Shown: piece after piece, positions 47,691 through 60,215 of the stretch
Layout of the letters: each line of letters opens with the position of its first letter
Numbering within the stretch: the first letter of the stretch is position 1
Assembly (NCBI GenBank): GCA_964035545.1
Contig: OZ037771.1
Location: forward strand, 2,656,628 to 2,720,627
Length of the DNA stretch: 64,000 bases
Reading direction: 5' to 3'
Origin: Bugula neritina
Lineage: Eukaryota; Bryozoa; Gymnolaemata; Cheilostomatida; Bugulidae
The notes under the pieces: generated by a model
The model's input: only the letters and a program-made list of their open reading frames with translations
Database searches by the model: none
What the model was told of the DNA's origin: nothing
Translations under genes and position numbers: made by a program

Positions 47691-50640
47691 CTCCATCTAC
47701 TGAAGAACATCAATGCTACTGGCCGTAGACCCACACGCCTCCTACTAACATTAATTTTTGCATAATACCCTCCTATGCTATGCCGTATCTCGTTTAGTGT
47801 CTACTGTTCCACCATTTTAGGGTCTCGTAACAATTCTTGTTTCTTCTGCTAGTGGTTCCATTTATTTTTTTTTGAAGGTAGTAACATTGACTCTATTCTT
47901 ATGAATAGTAAATTCATATTAACACATTTGTATCAGTGTTAAATGTTTATTTTATTGAATATTGTAACCACAAGTTTTGTTGGTTTCCTTATACTAACAT
48001 TTTATCCATTTTATTACTTGTCCATACATTTGCTGGGCACCATTTTTAAGCAATTTAGTTAAAGACAATTTTATAACACTTTATACTTGCAACATGTCTT
48101 AAAATACAAACTATGTGAATATGTGTAGTTCTTCTTCGTTTTTCTTTGCAGTTTAAGTCATGAATAGTTTCTTCATCACGCAGCATAATTATGCATGTTG
48201 CGCTACACAACACTTTATATCTATGTGCTCGCTTATTTAACTGCATTTTACCATACCTTTACTTCTTTATTCACTTAAATCAAATTTCCAACAAACATGT
48301 GTAGAAAGGATATTTACTGACACAACTATATTTATATAATGAATGATGTCTTATAAAAGTATCATCTCACTTTTGGTAATTCACTCAGTATCTTCAGAAA
48401 TCAAAATATAAGTTGTTTAGCCCAAAACTTTAAGTACATAAGTGGTAAATCAAGCAACCCACACCTTCTAATGTCATTTTGGTCAAATAACACAAATATA
48501 GTAGAAACTATAAATAAAAGACTTAATCCTTGTGTGTGTAATATAGTTGTGCTCTCCTGCATAATGAAGTTAGTCCAACTCTAATAACTCTATTTCAATG
48601 TTATTCCCAATCAGTAATTTGACAAAGTTTCTGGAACCTTAAACCTTGTTATATATACTTGCAATTTCAACTATAATTCAGTAAATTGTGACACGTAAGA
48701 ATATATTTGAGTAAAATTAATTGTAAACCTAATAGTCCTGTTTCTAATTTAAACCTTTTTCATGTGAATTACTAATGGCGCCAGAGAATTATGCAGACAC
48801 ACAATAATGTGATCTGGTGATATATTGATATATTGTAGCCTATTGTGGCTCAAATTGACCTTTTCATTGAATTAACTAACTTAATTTAAAATAAGTCTAT
48901 GTTGGTAGTATGTCAATAATTAAATAAAAAAAAACAAATGTTGACACATCTTTATTTTCATCTACTTTCAGTAAACACAGACGATATTCTCGGAATTGAG
49001 TCAGGGCACCTGTCGTTCTTTTAATGATCAACACTTTTCAGCTGTTGAACACACTTCAACTGCAGACTTGAGAAAGAAGCCAAAACTTGCTGTGAAACAA
49101 GAAGCTTCATCTTACACACAGAGGCAGCAATATAAACAGCAAGCAGATTATATTCCATATTGCAGTGAATGTTTGATAAAATTGTATATACTGATGAGTA
49201 CACTATTGTTTGTATTATATTCAAACAATTTAGAGTGAATATTATAATTGAATGACATCCAAGTGCTATAGCAATGTTTTGGTTTGAATCTTGCTGCCAA
49301 AATGACTTCCTTATTAGCTGCATTGCTTTGGAAATGTGAAACTTGCTCATTGTAGTAGCAGCTAGTGTCTGGTTGCTTTCTGTTCTATTCTTTCACATTT
49401 TCTAGTCTGCATATCAGCCATGAGTTTGGTAACCTTATTCAGCCATTTATCTTTATGGAAGTTTTAATATGTTTCAACAATTTAAATTATTTCAAAATGG
49501 AATAAATCGCCATTAAAATTGAATTCAGAATCAATACTTAGAAACATGAACAGACGTGTAGATAGTGACATCTGTAACCTGATAGACTCAGCTGTAAAAA
49601 TTGATTTGTTGTGATTTATATTAAAATAAAATAAGATTAATTTACAGTTAAAGAAAGTATATAAGAGCACACAGATACAGTTAGTTTTCCACTATAATGA
49701 AATGAATCTGCTGCACTAAAAATATTAAATTAGTGTATATTGACAGGATTGGTGCCTATATTGAATTAGTAATAGAAGACAGGTGCTGTATTTTAGCCTA
49801 TTTCATTATTTTAACTTTGGACTCTTAGTATTTACAGTAGAAGATTGAATTACATTGCCTAAGTTTTTTAAATTACACACGTATACTGTATACATACACA
49901 TGCGTAAATGAGGAAAAACGCTGGTTGTGCGAAAGGTCACTGTTTTAGGCAGCCAATGCAAGCAGGAACAAAATTGAGAATGGAAAACTTGCTGGTGGTT
50001 TCGTTTCTATAGCTTCAAAATCTATGGTTTTGATTAAAAGTTAAAAACATCTAAATAGCCGTTTTATCTAAACTCTAAAGCAACATTCGTAAGCAGCAAC
50101 AGTTGAACCAAAGTTTTTATCGAGAAATCGGTATTAAGTTATAATTGGCACTTTTGTCCTTGACCTGGAATATAAATTACCATGACATAGAAAGTTCCCG
50201 GAGATTATAAAAAAAGATAGCTCCAAGTTCTAGTGGCAATGTCACCATCCCTACTGGAAATATATACAAGTACAGGTAAAAAGTGTTGCCTTTGCTTTCT
50301 GGAATTCAGGCTTAAAGTAAGAATTCTGTTATAGCATAGGGCTGAACATTTGTAGGTTTCACATTAGAGATTGCTTTGCAGATGTCACGTGATTAACTAG
50401 CCACAAAGAGTTGTTTCCCTAAACCCTGGGCCACATGACTCATCCATATAGTAGTACGTGACTTGTTACTAGTTACCTCCAAATAAGGAAATACCTAAAT
50501 ATCAGAATATGTTAACCACACTATATTATCTCCAAGGCAGCATGCTGCCTGTATTCTTGATGTCAGGTGATGTTTTCTTGACATAAAAGATGTGAGTAAT
50601 TAGGTGTAAGTTTGAGAGCTGGCCTCAAGTAATCTTTTGT
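47691..50640. other. Intergenic DNA downstream of SMC4
   Basis: AT-rich sequence including the SMC4 3' UTR. Short open frames at 48996-49238 (plus) and 49021-49350 (minus) overlap each other and match nothing I recognise; I do not call them. Confidence 0.5.
48513..48518 (+). terminator. Nearest AATAAA after SMC4
   Basis: The first canonical AATAAA downstream of the SMC4 stop is about 820 bases away. A closer non-canonical signal could be used instead, so this is weak. Confidence 0.25.
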
Positions 50641-52766
50641 AGGGTGTTTAATCAGCTTCCGATTAAACTTGATGGATACTATCAAACAGTCAAAACACCT
50701 ACCCGCAACAATAAAATTCTTGATAAATGCTATATCAGGATCAAAGATGCCTTCAAACAATGCCATCAACTTGCAAAGCTTGGTGGGTCAGATCACTTTA
50801 TAACACATCTCATACCAACCTACACACCATTATCTAAATACAAACCAACTCGAGTCACCAGACGTATATATTCTGAAGAGAACTGTGAAAAGCTGAAAGC
50901 AGCATTGGACATTACTATCTGGAATAATCTGCTCTCTGATGATGATAACATCCATCAACAAACTGAAATTGTAACAGACTATATAAACTTCTGCACAGAT
51001 ATTTGCATACCCACGAAAAGCTTCAGAACATGTACCAATCAGAAACCTTGGATTACTAAACATATTACAGAAATGATCTATCAAAAACAAGTAGCCCACA
51101 AAGATGGAAACCGTAAACTATATAATAAGCTCAAACGTGACATCACCAGATCTATAACCAACAGCAAAGTTAATTACTCTAAGAAAATTCAACTACAATT
51201 AGTAAATCAACCAGCCAAAGCATGGACTGATATAAAGAAAATAAGTGGTCTACCACACAGCAAGACAACTACTGCTAAAGCTAACCCATTTACACCTGAT
51301 GACCTAAATACCTTCTTCACCCGATATGAAAAGCCTATATCTCATCAGCCTGTTTTTGATAGCAACATTATCAGTGCACCTCCATTGGAAATATCAGAAG
51401 ACGCTGTTCTCAAACAGCTAAAGGGACTAAACTCACGAAAAGGTGCAGGTCCTGATGGTCTCATTCCGAAAGTTTTAAAAATCTGCTGCTATCAACTAGC
51501 ACCTGTCTTTACAAAACTGTTTACTTTCTCCATCCAATCTAAGACAACTCCAAATTCATGGAAATCTGCAATGATCAAGCCACTTCCTAAAGTCAAAAAT
51601 CCTGAACTACTTAAACAATATCGTCCAATTGCTCTCACAAGCTGTATATGCAAAATGCTGGAAAGGCTCATCAAACACTACATTATAACTCATACACCTA
51701 TGGACAAATATCAGTTCGCATATCGCACAAATCGCTCTACACAAGATGCGCTGTTATGTCTAACTACAACTGTGACAAGTTTCATTGATAAGAAAGCATC
51801 CAATTACGCAAGGTGCCTCTTTCTAGACTTCTCTTCTGCATTCAATACTATATCTATTCCAGACCTCATTACGCAACTAACTCATCTTGACTCCAATGTT
51901 ACTGAGTGGATTTACAGCTTTCTTACAAACAGAGTACAGCGCACAGTAGTGGATGGCATAACATCAAATCCAATCATAACTAACACAGGAACTCCCCAAG
52001 GGTGCTGTTTATCTCCACTATTGTTTTCTATTTACACTAATAGGATTACCTCAAGCCAGAGCAACATCACCTCACCGTAATTAAATATGCAGATGACACT
52101 TGCATTATTGGCTGCATTGGCAAACAGTCTGATCTAAATATTTACTTTGACGAGATTAAAAGAATTTCTAAGCAATGTGATGATTTAAATCTATTATTAA
52201 ACCCTAGCAAGACCCAAGAAATGATGTTCTCAACCCAACGTGCTAAACCTCATACCCCTACTCTCGTATTGAATGGAACAAACATTGTATTGTCTGAAAA
52301 AGTGAGATATCTTGGTGTGTTAGTGGATCAGAATTTGAGATTTCATGAACATGTACAATCAGTAGTAACAACAGCATCAAGAAGAATGTATATTGTGAAG
52401 AATTTTGCGTATCTTAGCTCTAAACCTCTAGCAAATATGCTATTCAAAAGTTTCATCATGTCCCGCATCGCCTATTGTCTACCTACTATTTTTACTTGTA
52501 TCTATGCCAGTGATAAAAAGGCTATTCGAAGAATTCTCAAAGATTGCTCAAAACTCGGAATTAAGTATCTAAACATTGATTTGCACATTCAGAAACTCAC
52601 TAAAGAACTTGCCATCAAATATATAACAGACAATGACCATTTCATCAATAACTTTCTTAGTCAATGCCCTTCTGGAAGATATCGAACCATCAAATATAGA
52701 AGGGCATGGGGCAGAGATAGCTTCTTGCGACATCTTGTAAATACTTTAAATGAGCTTTTATTTTAA
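50641..52766 (+). pseudogene. LINE reverse transcriptase, frameshifted
   Basis: First frame 50641-52080: RT motifs GAGPDGLIPK, QYRPIALTS, FLDFSSAFNT and GTPQGCCLSPLLF. The frame then breaks: the catalytic KYADDT box (52082 onward) and the C-terminal part (to the stop at 52764-52766, including VRYLGVLVDQNLRFHEHV) are in another frame. The one-frame shift lies between about 52020 and 52078. With the 5' truncation, this copy cannot make an active enzyme. Confidence 0.88.
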
Positions 52767-52894
52767 ATAATCCAACAGAGTTTTGATTTTTTCTCTTATT
52801 TTTGTTCATTCCTACTTATTATAGCCAGTATTTACACTGAATTTTGCAACGTGTTGTCATGTTTGTGATATGTAATAAATCAATCAATCAATCA
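50641..52894 (+). mobile_element. 5'-truncated non-LTR retrotransposon, CR1/L2-like (jockey superfamily)
   Basis: The body encodes the C-terminal part of a LINE ORF2: linker and reverse transcriptase, then the thumb/C-terminal region. The apurinic endonuclease is missing, so the copy is 5'-truncated. After the stop codon a short 3' UTR ends in TAATAAATCAATCAATCAATC, a short tandem tail rather than poly-A, as in CR1/L2-type elements. I found no clear target-site duplication. The exact 5' edge is uncertain by tens of bases. Confidence 0.88.
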
Positions 52895-53994
52895 GTTACA
52901 TATGACCACCCGGTATTATGATGCTGAACCTTTTACCTATACCAACTTGTTAAAGAGACACTTTTTGTTTTCTAATACCTAAACATAAACAGACAAGTTG
53001 AAGTGAAAGAGCTTTGCCAAAGAGATCACCATAACAATCTGGAGAAAAATGTTTAAATAATATAGTCATGTGATTCACTTTCTTTTAAATACAGTAACAT
53101 CCTATTTATTTAAGCAATGCCCAACGAGATAAAAGAAGAATTAATGAAATAAATAGATAAATGGAGGAAATTAGCCAGTGCTTTAAAAAAAACCTAGAAA
53201 TAAGCTTAGAAAAACTGAAAGACTTTAAAAAAAATAGAAAATTAAATTACAAAAAGAAAACTAGTCACAAGATATTCTGTGCCAACTTGAACAATTACCA
53301 AATTTTGTAGTAATAGCTCTAGCAGATTTGTGGCACCAAAGATTTTTCACTGCAAAATAAAGCAGCAGTGAGGTACTTGCCGAAATTGAGAATTTGGACA
53401 AAGCCTGGATTCTAAATGAAAATTATAGCAAAAGATATTATGTTGGTGTGAGAAATTAAACAGCTCCTGCTATTGAAATTTTTCCAGTACTATACCTAAA
53501 TGTCTCTTTTTCAATTTATAAAAATCAAAAAGCTATTAACACTTCTATACATCATGGCTACATCTTAAGCATTTCCATCTTTTCTGAAATATGCATTAGA
53601 AATTACAAAACAGGTAAATATAGCTTTCATTTATTATATAAACTTGCCTCAAACAAAATTCTCACTTATGTGTCCACAAAGGCAAGTACTGATATCTAAT
53701 ATTGTAGTTCTGAAAACCAGCTCCTCTCTAATAAATCTATTACAAATATAAAGCATCAGCATGTATAAAGCTTCAGCATGTATAAAGCAGTTTTAATAGC
53801 CAGTTTTGAAACAAAAAAAGGCTAATTGCATTGTATTAATTCTTTTGTATTCCTAACCTAAGTTTAACTTAAAATTTAGCTAATATTAGGGGAGGGTAGG
53901 GGTTGCTAAACGTATTATAAACCCACAAAATTGTTTGACTTTCTAAAAATTGACACTAGGCTAAATTTATTGGTTAACCAATTAATGTCTACCC
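52895..53994. other. Intergenic DNA, nothing assigned
   Basis: AT-rich. It contains a G-rich stretch (GGGGAGGGTAGGGG near 53889) and a short duplicated CAGCATGTATAAAGC motif near 53760. No gene seen. Confidence 0.6.
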
Positions 53995-54284
53995 TATCAC
54001 AGAGTGATATAACTATGACCTTTAACCCTCTCGCCTTCTTCATGGAAACCCGAGTATTTAGAATGTGGTTAGAGTCAGCATAACATCAACAGGCAGCTGT
54101 GCTGTTAGTGATCATGTACTAAAAATAGTGATGACTTCTTTGTTGGTCACGTGATGACTGCATTAGTCATCCAGTATGAAATTAGAAACACATGTTTTGT
54201 GTTGTTGCATCACATCTTCTCAGGTATAAAAGTTGGAGGTGATGTGAGATGTTTCATTCTAAAGTCTGCAACTAAACAACAAAC
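53995..54284 (+). promoter_or_regulatory. Promoter of AVIT-like gene A
   Basis: TATA box TATAAAAG at 54225-54232, 53 bases before the ATG, which places a start near 54255. Upstream are the palindrome TCACGTGA (54147-54154, E-box core) and, overlapping it, ATGACTGCATTAGTCAT (54154-54170), an inverted ATGACT pair resembling bZIP sites. The whole block is repeated in inverse orientation before gene B with few differences, which supports a regulatory role. Confidence 0.75.
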
Positions 54285-55687
54285 ATGAACATCCAAATTC
54301 TACTTTGTCTGCTTGTCTGTGCTGTGCTGGTAAGTTAAAATTATTTTAGAAAATAAAGTAGAAAGCATTCCTTTGTGGTTATAAAATATTCTGCTAGTGC
54401 ATGTGAGAATTTATTGTACACTTCAAAATTAGAATAAACACTTGAACTGCAAATCATACCAGTTTGTGTTTTAAATTATTGGCCAGTAACGTTTTTAAAT
54501 TGAATGCTGTTTGAATGCACTTTCACAGATCAAACCCGACTATTTTTTACTTGAAAAGTCAATATTTTCGGAAACTGTTGGTGTTGCCTGGCAAACTGGT
54601 GGAATAGCCTGTGTGTGCATGCTCAACAAAGCCTACCATTTAGCTAATTGCCTTCATATTATATGATGTTAATTAGGAAGAGTATTCAGATATTACCTAT
54701 CTTTCAACTTGTTATTAGGTTTCGATCATCTTCAGTGGTACCAAACGGAAGAAACACACGCTCACTTCGCTTGATGGGTAAGATTATATGAAACCATAAT
54801 TAGAACACAACAAAACATCTGTAACATTACATTGTAAAAGTGCAACATAATACATAACATAAGTATAACATATGTATAATGTAAGTATATAACATGTGTA
54901 ATATAATATAAGTATAATATATATAAGTATATAGTTTCATTACATATTTTTCTTGAATACACCTCTTCATAATCGTTTATTTTTTGTTGACAGATTATAT
55001 TAGGATAAGACCTTACTATTTTGGTGATAGCTATCAGCTGCGGTAAGTGGTTTCTGAATATAAATAAACAGTAGAATTAATCTAATTGTAGAAATTGTTC
55101 AAATTAATTCATAAAATTGATTACAAAGGTTAGAGTAATTCTCCAGTCACTTGATATGCAGCATAGCAATGACTTTCACTTAGCCAATATCTATTCCACA
55201 GCTGGCGCTACCCCTATTGGATACCAGAGCGACAAACCACCACCACCACCACCACTGCCATGCCTGACAGACATACAACTGACATGGCTGACACTAGTTT
55301 AGAATGGTGGGAAGATAACTTCAACAGCACAAATTCAGACAAGGAAGAGTTTGATGTTTTTAGCTGGTTAGAGTCCTTGGAGATTTTCGAAAGCTCAAGT
55401 AATCAAACTGAAAGGGAGAATAGAGGTAGCAATAGGAAAAGTAATCGTCAAGGAGGTAAAAATTCTCGCATGCAAAACCGTGAAGGTGGATTCGTTCAAA
55501 TGTCCCGTGGAGATGGAAAGGAAGGGAGAGGCAGACCTTATTCTCGCAACTCATCTGTAGAAGAAACAACTCCTAGCTGGTGTCTCAGTTACTGTTATAA
55601 ATGGATCGGGAAAATCAGAAACTTTGAGCAAGTGTTCCCAACTTTAAGTAAGTGTCCTTATGTTGTATACAAGAAATATATGATGTG

Positions 55688-55762
<75 letters not shown>

Positions 55763-57296
55763 TATATGTATATATATATATATATACATTATATGTATAT
55801 ATATATATATATATGTTATATAATGTGATAATATATATGCTATATAATGTGGTAAGATATATTTTATACGATCTGATACAAATATATTCTGTATAATATA
55901 TGGTTTTTATACTGCCTTGCAAAATATCTACTAACTTTCTAAAATGTTTTATTTTGTAGAAATACCTGACTTTTTCAAAAAGAAGGCCATCGAGTCTTTC
56001 TGTCAAATAGCCAGTGAACAGCTATGCAGGTAAATGTACTAGTATAAGTGAGTAAAGCTGTGTAAGCAAGAGCAATCAGCTGACTCTGTTTACTGCTCTG
56101 TATCTTTTGACTCTCAATTTAAAATAAGATTGCGATTTACTATTTTTCTTAGCTCCACCATTCTACAAACTGTATTCGGTAGCAATCTGCAGGCTGTATT
56201 CAGTAGCAATATGGAAAGTTTCAGGAAGTGTTTGCTAATTTAATTTTCAATTATTCTATTTATAATCTGTATCTTTTATAAGTTCTGTTTTATTCACAGC
56301 TCTAATGGTACGATGCCTTCTAACCTCACTGTAACAGTGGATCCAACAGGAAACTCTACCGAGCCAACTTCCTGTTTGTCTGGAGATGATTGCGAGATGG
56401 ATGAATGTTGTGTTATTGGAAGGTAATGTTATTATAATATAGATTGTAAATATATTTGTTTGTATAGCATATTGTCAATATACTTCTTAGCAACCACATT
56501 TATTACATCCATTTAATATCAAACTGTATACATTTAGGTCAGGAATGAGATGTGAAAAGTTGAACTCTCTTGGAGATACATGCAGATACACAGAAGATAA
56601 CGAGAATGTCACAGATGTTTACCTTTTTAAGTGTCCGTGTGCTGAGGGATTTGAATGTCACCTCAACCAATCACAGGTGAGATTTGGAGTTGGTTTTTCT
56701 ATAATAAAAAAAGAAAACAAATTTGAACTGATTGCAAATTACTTATTTACTGTATTATTGGTAATGAAAAGGAAATAAGTTAAAACAAAATATATTACCT
56801 TTTCATGTGTAAGTTTAATTTCATAGGAATCTACATCAAGAGGTGAAAAGAGAAAGATGTCCAAGGGACAGTGTGTAGAATCCAATACAACTACTCCCTC
56901 ATCAGAGATGACAACTCCTGACCTTATAGAAGTAACTCCGCTCATTCCAACCACTTGTGTAGAGCACATGGATTGTCCCTTCTCTCAATGCTGTACATTT
57001 AGGTAAGCTAAGGAGACCATTATTATATATCTTAGTAAGAAATTAACATAGTTATTTTTCTCTGTGCTAGTTCCTTCATGATTAGTAATCCATGTTTTCA
57101 TGATTTCAGTGCGAAGGGAGATAAGTCCAGTGGTCTATGTAAAGATTTCTCAGTTGAAGGTGCTACTTGCTCTACCCCAGAAACTTTCCTAGAGTTTCCT
57201 CAGGTTGGGGCATGTCCTTGCCAGGCCCCTAATCAGTGTCAAACGTCAACAGGATTTTCTGCTGATCCCACAGTGAATGGAATTTGTAAACCATAG
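54285..57296 (+). CDS. Secreted two-domain prokineticin/AVIT-like cysteine-rich protein (gene A)
   Basis: Exons: 54285-54329, 54719-54777, 55202-55647, 55960-56029, 56300-56422, 56538-56676, 56827-57002, 57110-57296; 414 residues. A signal peptide (MNIQILLCLLVCAVL, continuing hydrophobic) is followed by a basic segment, a Thr run, a polar region with a conserved DVFSWLESLEIF motif, then two 10-cysteine domains (Cys232-Cys310 and Cys338-Cys412). Each follows C-x5-DC / CC / C / C / CPC / C / C, the prokineticin (AVIT) and Dickkopf-C/colipase pattern, for example DDCEMDECCVIG and FKCPCAEGFEC. Known AVIT proteins are secreted signalling peptides, some recruited into venoms; nothing here shows which applies. 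A further possible exon (54994-55042), matching exon 3 of gene B in position and phase, would put the frame into a stop here, so I leave it out. Confidence 0.85.
55688..55815. repeat. (AT)n microsatellite
   Basis: Long TA dinucleotide tract with TACATTATATGTA interruptions in the intron of gene A after the exon ending at 55647. Confidence 0.95.
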
Positions 57297-57543
57297 TTCT
57301 GTATCCTGGAAAATTTCAGATTATTTTGTAGCTTCTTCATGGCTTGCTAAAGAATTATTTTTGTGCTGATCTTGCTGAATTTTACTCTCCATTTATCTGT
57401 TGGCTACTTTAAAATTCTAGTATAAATAATCACAATAATCGAACATTTTATTTTGTATCAATTAAAGTGAATTTTATTTTTATAAAAAAGCATCAATTAG
57501 GTGTTATGAATATTTTTTAAAAATGTTATCATGATAATGTTTT

Positions 57544-57560
57544 AATAAAGTTGTAATAAA
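57544..57560 (+). terminator. Candidate polyadenylation signals of gene A
   Basis: AATAAA at 57544 and again at 57555, about 250 bases after the gene A stop. Confidence 0.55.
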
Positions 57561-58064
57561 ATAAAACCAGTTATTTTAATTTAGCTGTTAGCATGCAACC
57601 ACATATATTGAGTTTACTATTATTAACAAAAACATATAAATGCATAATAATATTATGATCTGATTCACTCAAGTAACCACAGGGTTTTTTTACTTCAGCA
57701 CTCTGATCAGTGTAATTAGTAAATTAAAAGACAAAGACAAATTGTTAATAAATTTGTTTATGTTTACAAAAATTTCAATTTTATAAGCTTTAAAAGATAA
57801 CCTTTTACAAACATTTCAAAAGCACTTAACATAATAATGATTTAACTAGTATTCAGAGTAGAATTGATAAATTACAGAAACTAATTTGATTTGCTATAAG
57901 TTTCTATTTTATGTATGATTGTACTTTTTTATATTGTGGTAAATTATGTTAATGATAACTGCTGGATTTGTTGGGTGTAACTGGTAGAGAGCTCAAGCTC
58001 TAAACTAATGATCAGCTAAAGTCTAATATAAAAGAGGTAAAAAATATATTGACAGCAACTAAAT
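57561..58064. other. Intergenic, nothing assigned
   Basis: AT-rich sequence without open frames or repeats of note. Confidence 0.6.
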
Positions 58065-58235
58065 AGGGAGCAGCCGTGGTCTAGGGGTTATTAGAGCATT
58101 TGCCTAGTAAACACAAAGTCATAGGTTCAAGCCCAGACAAAGGCCATTGGTGATGTTAAGAAGAGCATCTAGCCATAATTGCTCCTGTGCCTCATCTAAA
58201 TAAGTCCTTAGCCCGCTTTAATAAAAACCCTTTCC
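58065..58235 (+). mobile_element. tRNA-derived SINE
   Basis: The head resembles a tRNA gene: box A TGGTCTAGGGGTTA (58077 onward) and box B GGTTCAAGCC (58124-58133). The region between is too altered for a functional tRNA, and a non-tRNA body (GGCCATTGGTGATGTTAAGA and on) follows, ending near an A-rich TAATAAAAACCC. Right end uncertain. Confidence 0.75.
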
Positions 58236-58944
58236 ATCAGGAGTTTCTCACAGAGATGGTGACTATAAACTTGTGTGAGTTTTTATCAACTGCAATTAAA
58301 TAACAATGATATTGTATATTAATATCATGATAACAATAGAATAAAACATGTCATAAAAAGCTGTTTAGTAGCACCTATCTATATAGTCATAGCCATGTAA
58401 GTTCTCTAAACTCAATAGCTTTCTTGTTTTAGCTTTGAGTTTGGCGATTATAATTGAATATTTCAAACTAACAATTTCAAACTAAACTTGTTAGTTAATT
58501 AGTGAATATTTAGCAACCCAAGTTGTTGTCATCAAATGACACCAAATGATTAAATGACAGGCTGTCATATAGAGTCACTGATGATATAAACAATAACAAT
58601 AAAATTGATAATAAAAACATAATAGCATTTTTATATATTCTCACATTATAATAAAAAACACATACTTGCTTAGTTTCTTAGTCAAATTTATATTCCATAC
58701 TCTAAAATTCTGAAATTTTAAAATCTCTGAGATTCATAAGCAACAATATAGCTTTATACTTATTATTATATTATAATTTATTATATTATTATTGTATTAA
58801 AAATATAATTTATTACTCCGATATAATTTATAGCAATGTTTTACTCAACATATACAATGCAAAATAATTTAATGAACCTCCTATAAATGGTGCGTTTATA
58901 TGGTTTTTATTCGCCACATCATCACGTCAAAAACAACATCTCCC
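58236..58944. other. Intergenic, nothing assigned
   Basis: AT-rich sequence between the SINE and the MITE. No gene or clear repeat. Confidence 0.55.
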
Positions 58945-58947
58945 TAA

Positions 58948-59291
58948 GCCTAGGGCCACACTGTGCGTATTTTCGCATGCGAAAATTAAAATCACAAGTA
59001 GCAAAGGTGTCCACTGTAGCGTCAGTGATGCGTGATAAATAAAGCTTTCATTTTTAAATCGCACTCGCTTTCAATAGAACGCAATTTGCTGGAATGTAGC
59101 ACTAAATTAAAGAAATTGGGCTCGCTGAATAGCTACCTGCCAATTAGGTGACGATGACAGAGACGATTCGCACTTGTCGCTCAGCATTTTCAACGCAAGT
59201 GCGAACGTTTTCTCAACGCGCACAGTGGACACCTTTGCTACTTGTGATTTCAATTTTCGCATGCGAAAATACGCACCGTGTGGCCCTAGGC
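58948..59291. mobile_element. MITE with 70-bp terminal inverted repeats, probably PIF/Harbinger-like
   Basis: The left end (58948-59017, GCCTAGGGCCACACTGTGCG...) and the reverse complement of the right end (59222-59291) differ at only two of about 70 positions. Each TIR contains the 16-bp palindrome TTTTCGCATGCGAAAA. The element is flanked by TAA on both sides (58945-58947 and 59292-59294), a 3-bp TWA target duplication typical of PIF/Harbinger. It is 344 bp long, with no transposase; the short open frames inside it are not genes. Confidence 0.9.
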
Positions 59292-59294
59292 TAA

Positions 59295-60010
59295 CAGCTA
59301 AAGGCATTAAAGGCATTGACTTTTCAAAAGAGCTGAAAAACTTTACAGTTTTGACTTGAAATATTTTTGACTTGACAGGTCTCTAAGAGAAGCCTATGAG
59401 TCATGTATACCATATAATTACTATATTAAAACATCTGGTAATCTACTAACTTATAGACCACAGGCTAATTTAATAGTACTCTCTGTCCGAGGACTGTATA
59501 GTAATTTATTTCTGCTAACAACAACTTCTCTCAATTAAACTCCTAACGCTACATAATAAACTTATCAGAGGATATATACATCATAGCAGCATAGATTAAC
59601 CAGAAGTAAAGACATGTTAGTAAAATCTTCCCTGCATATAGTTTAGCTATGAGTCAGTTGTTATCAAATAGACAGGCTTCTTGCATACAGCCTATAGAAT
59701 AGTAACCTGCAATCATTATTATCATCATTATATAACTTTGTTATTAGCATTATTGGCTGTCGCAGCTTTTTGCTAATGGAAATACTGCAGCCCTCTAGTT
59801 TAACAAATAAGGAAAACAAGCTAAGACTGAGTACAGTTGTATACTTATATAAGTGCTTGTAATTATATATTCCTGCTTGCCAATTTTTGATATCATTCTT
59901 TGTGCTTCAGTATTATCAACATTATTGTTATCATTATCGTTGTTTAAAATCAGTGCTAACACCCTATCATCATGTAAGATAAAATATAGTTGAATAGAGG
60001 ATGCAAACAG
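59295..60010. other. Intergenic, nothing assigned
   Basis: AT-rich sequence between the MITE and the 3' end of gene B. Confidence 0.6.
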
Positions 60011-60016
60011 TTTATT
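60011..60016 (-). terminator. Candidate polyadenylation signal of gene B
   Basis: TTTATT on the plus strand (AATAAA on the coding strand), 200 bases after the gene B stop. Confidence 0.5.
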
Positions 60017-60215
60017 ATATACATTTTATGGATCTAGAAAAAGGGGAACAAATGCGTTAAATATAATATATACAATAATACTGGCAGCACAGTACATGGC
60101 AAAATAAACTTATGCAAGAAAACTATATTATGCTGTATCCAACAAAGTAAGAAATATGTATATAGAAGCCTAGCTCAGTTTCCATAGTGACTAGAAAACA
60201 TTCTGGAATACAGAA

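Noticed and set aside
49021..49350. 109-residue minus-strand frame and overlapping plus-strand frame 48996-49238
   Set aside because: No recognisable similarity, no supporting splice or promoter signals, and they overlap each other.
54994..55042. Exon 3 of AVIT gene A
   Set aside because: It has acceptor and donor and the same phase as gene B exon 3, but joining it to exon 2 of A gives an immediate stop. Skipping it gives a full-length frame.
58065..58140. Functional tRNA gene
   Set aside because: Boxes A and B are present, but the anticodon arm and acceptor pairing are not convincing and a SINE body follows.
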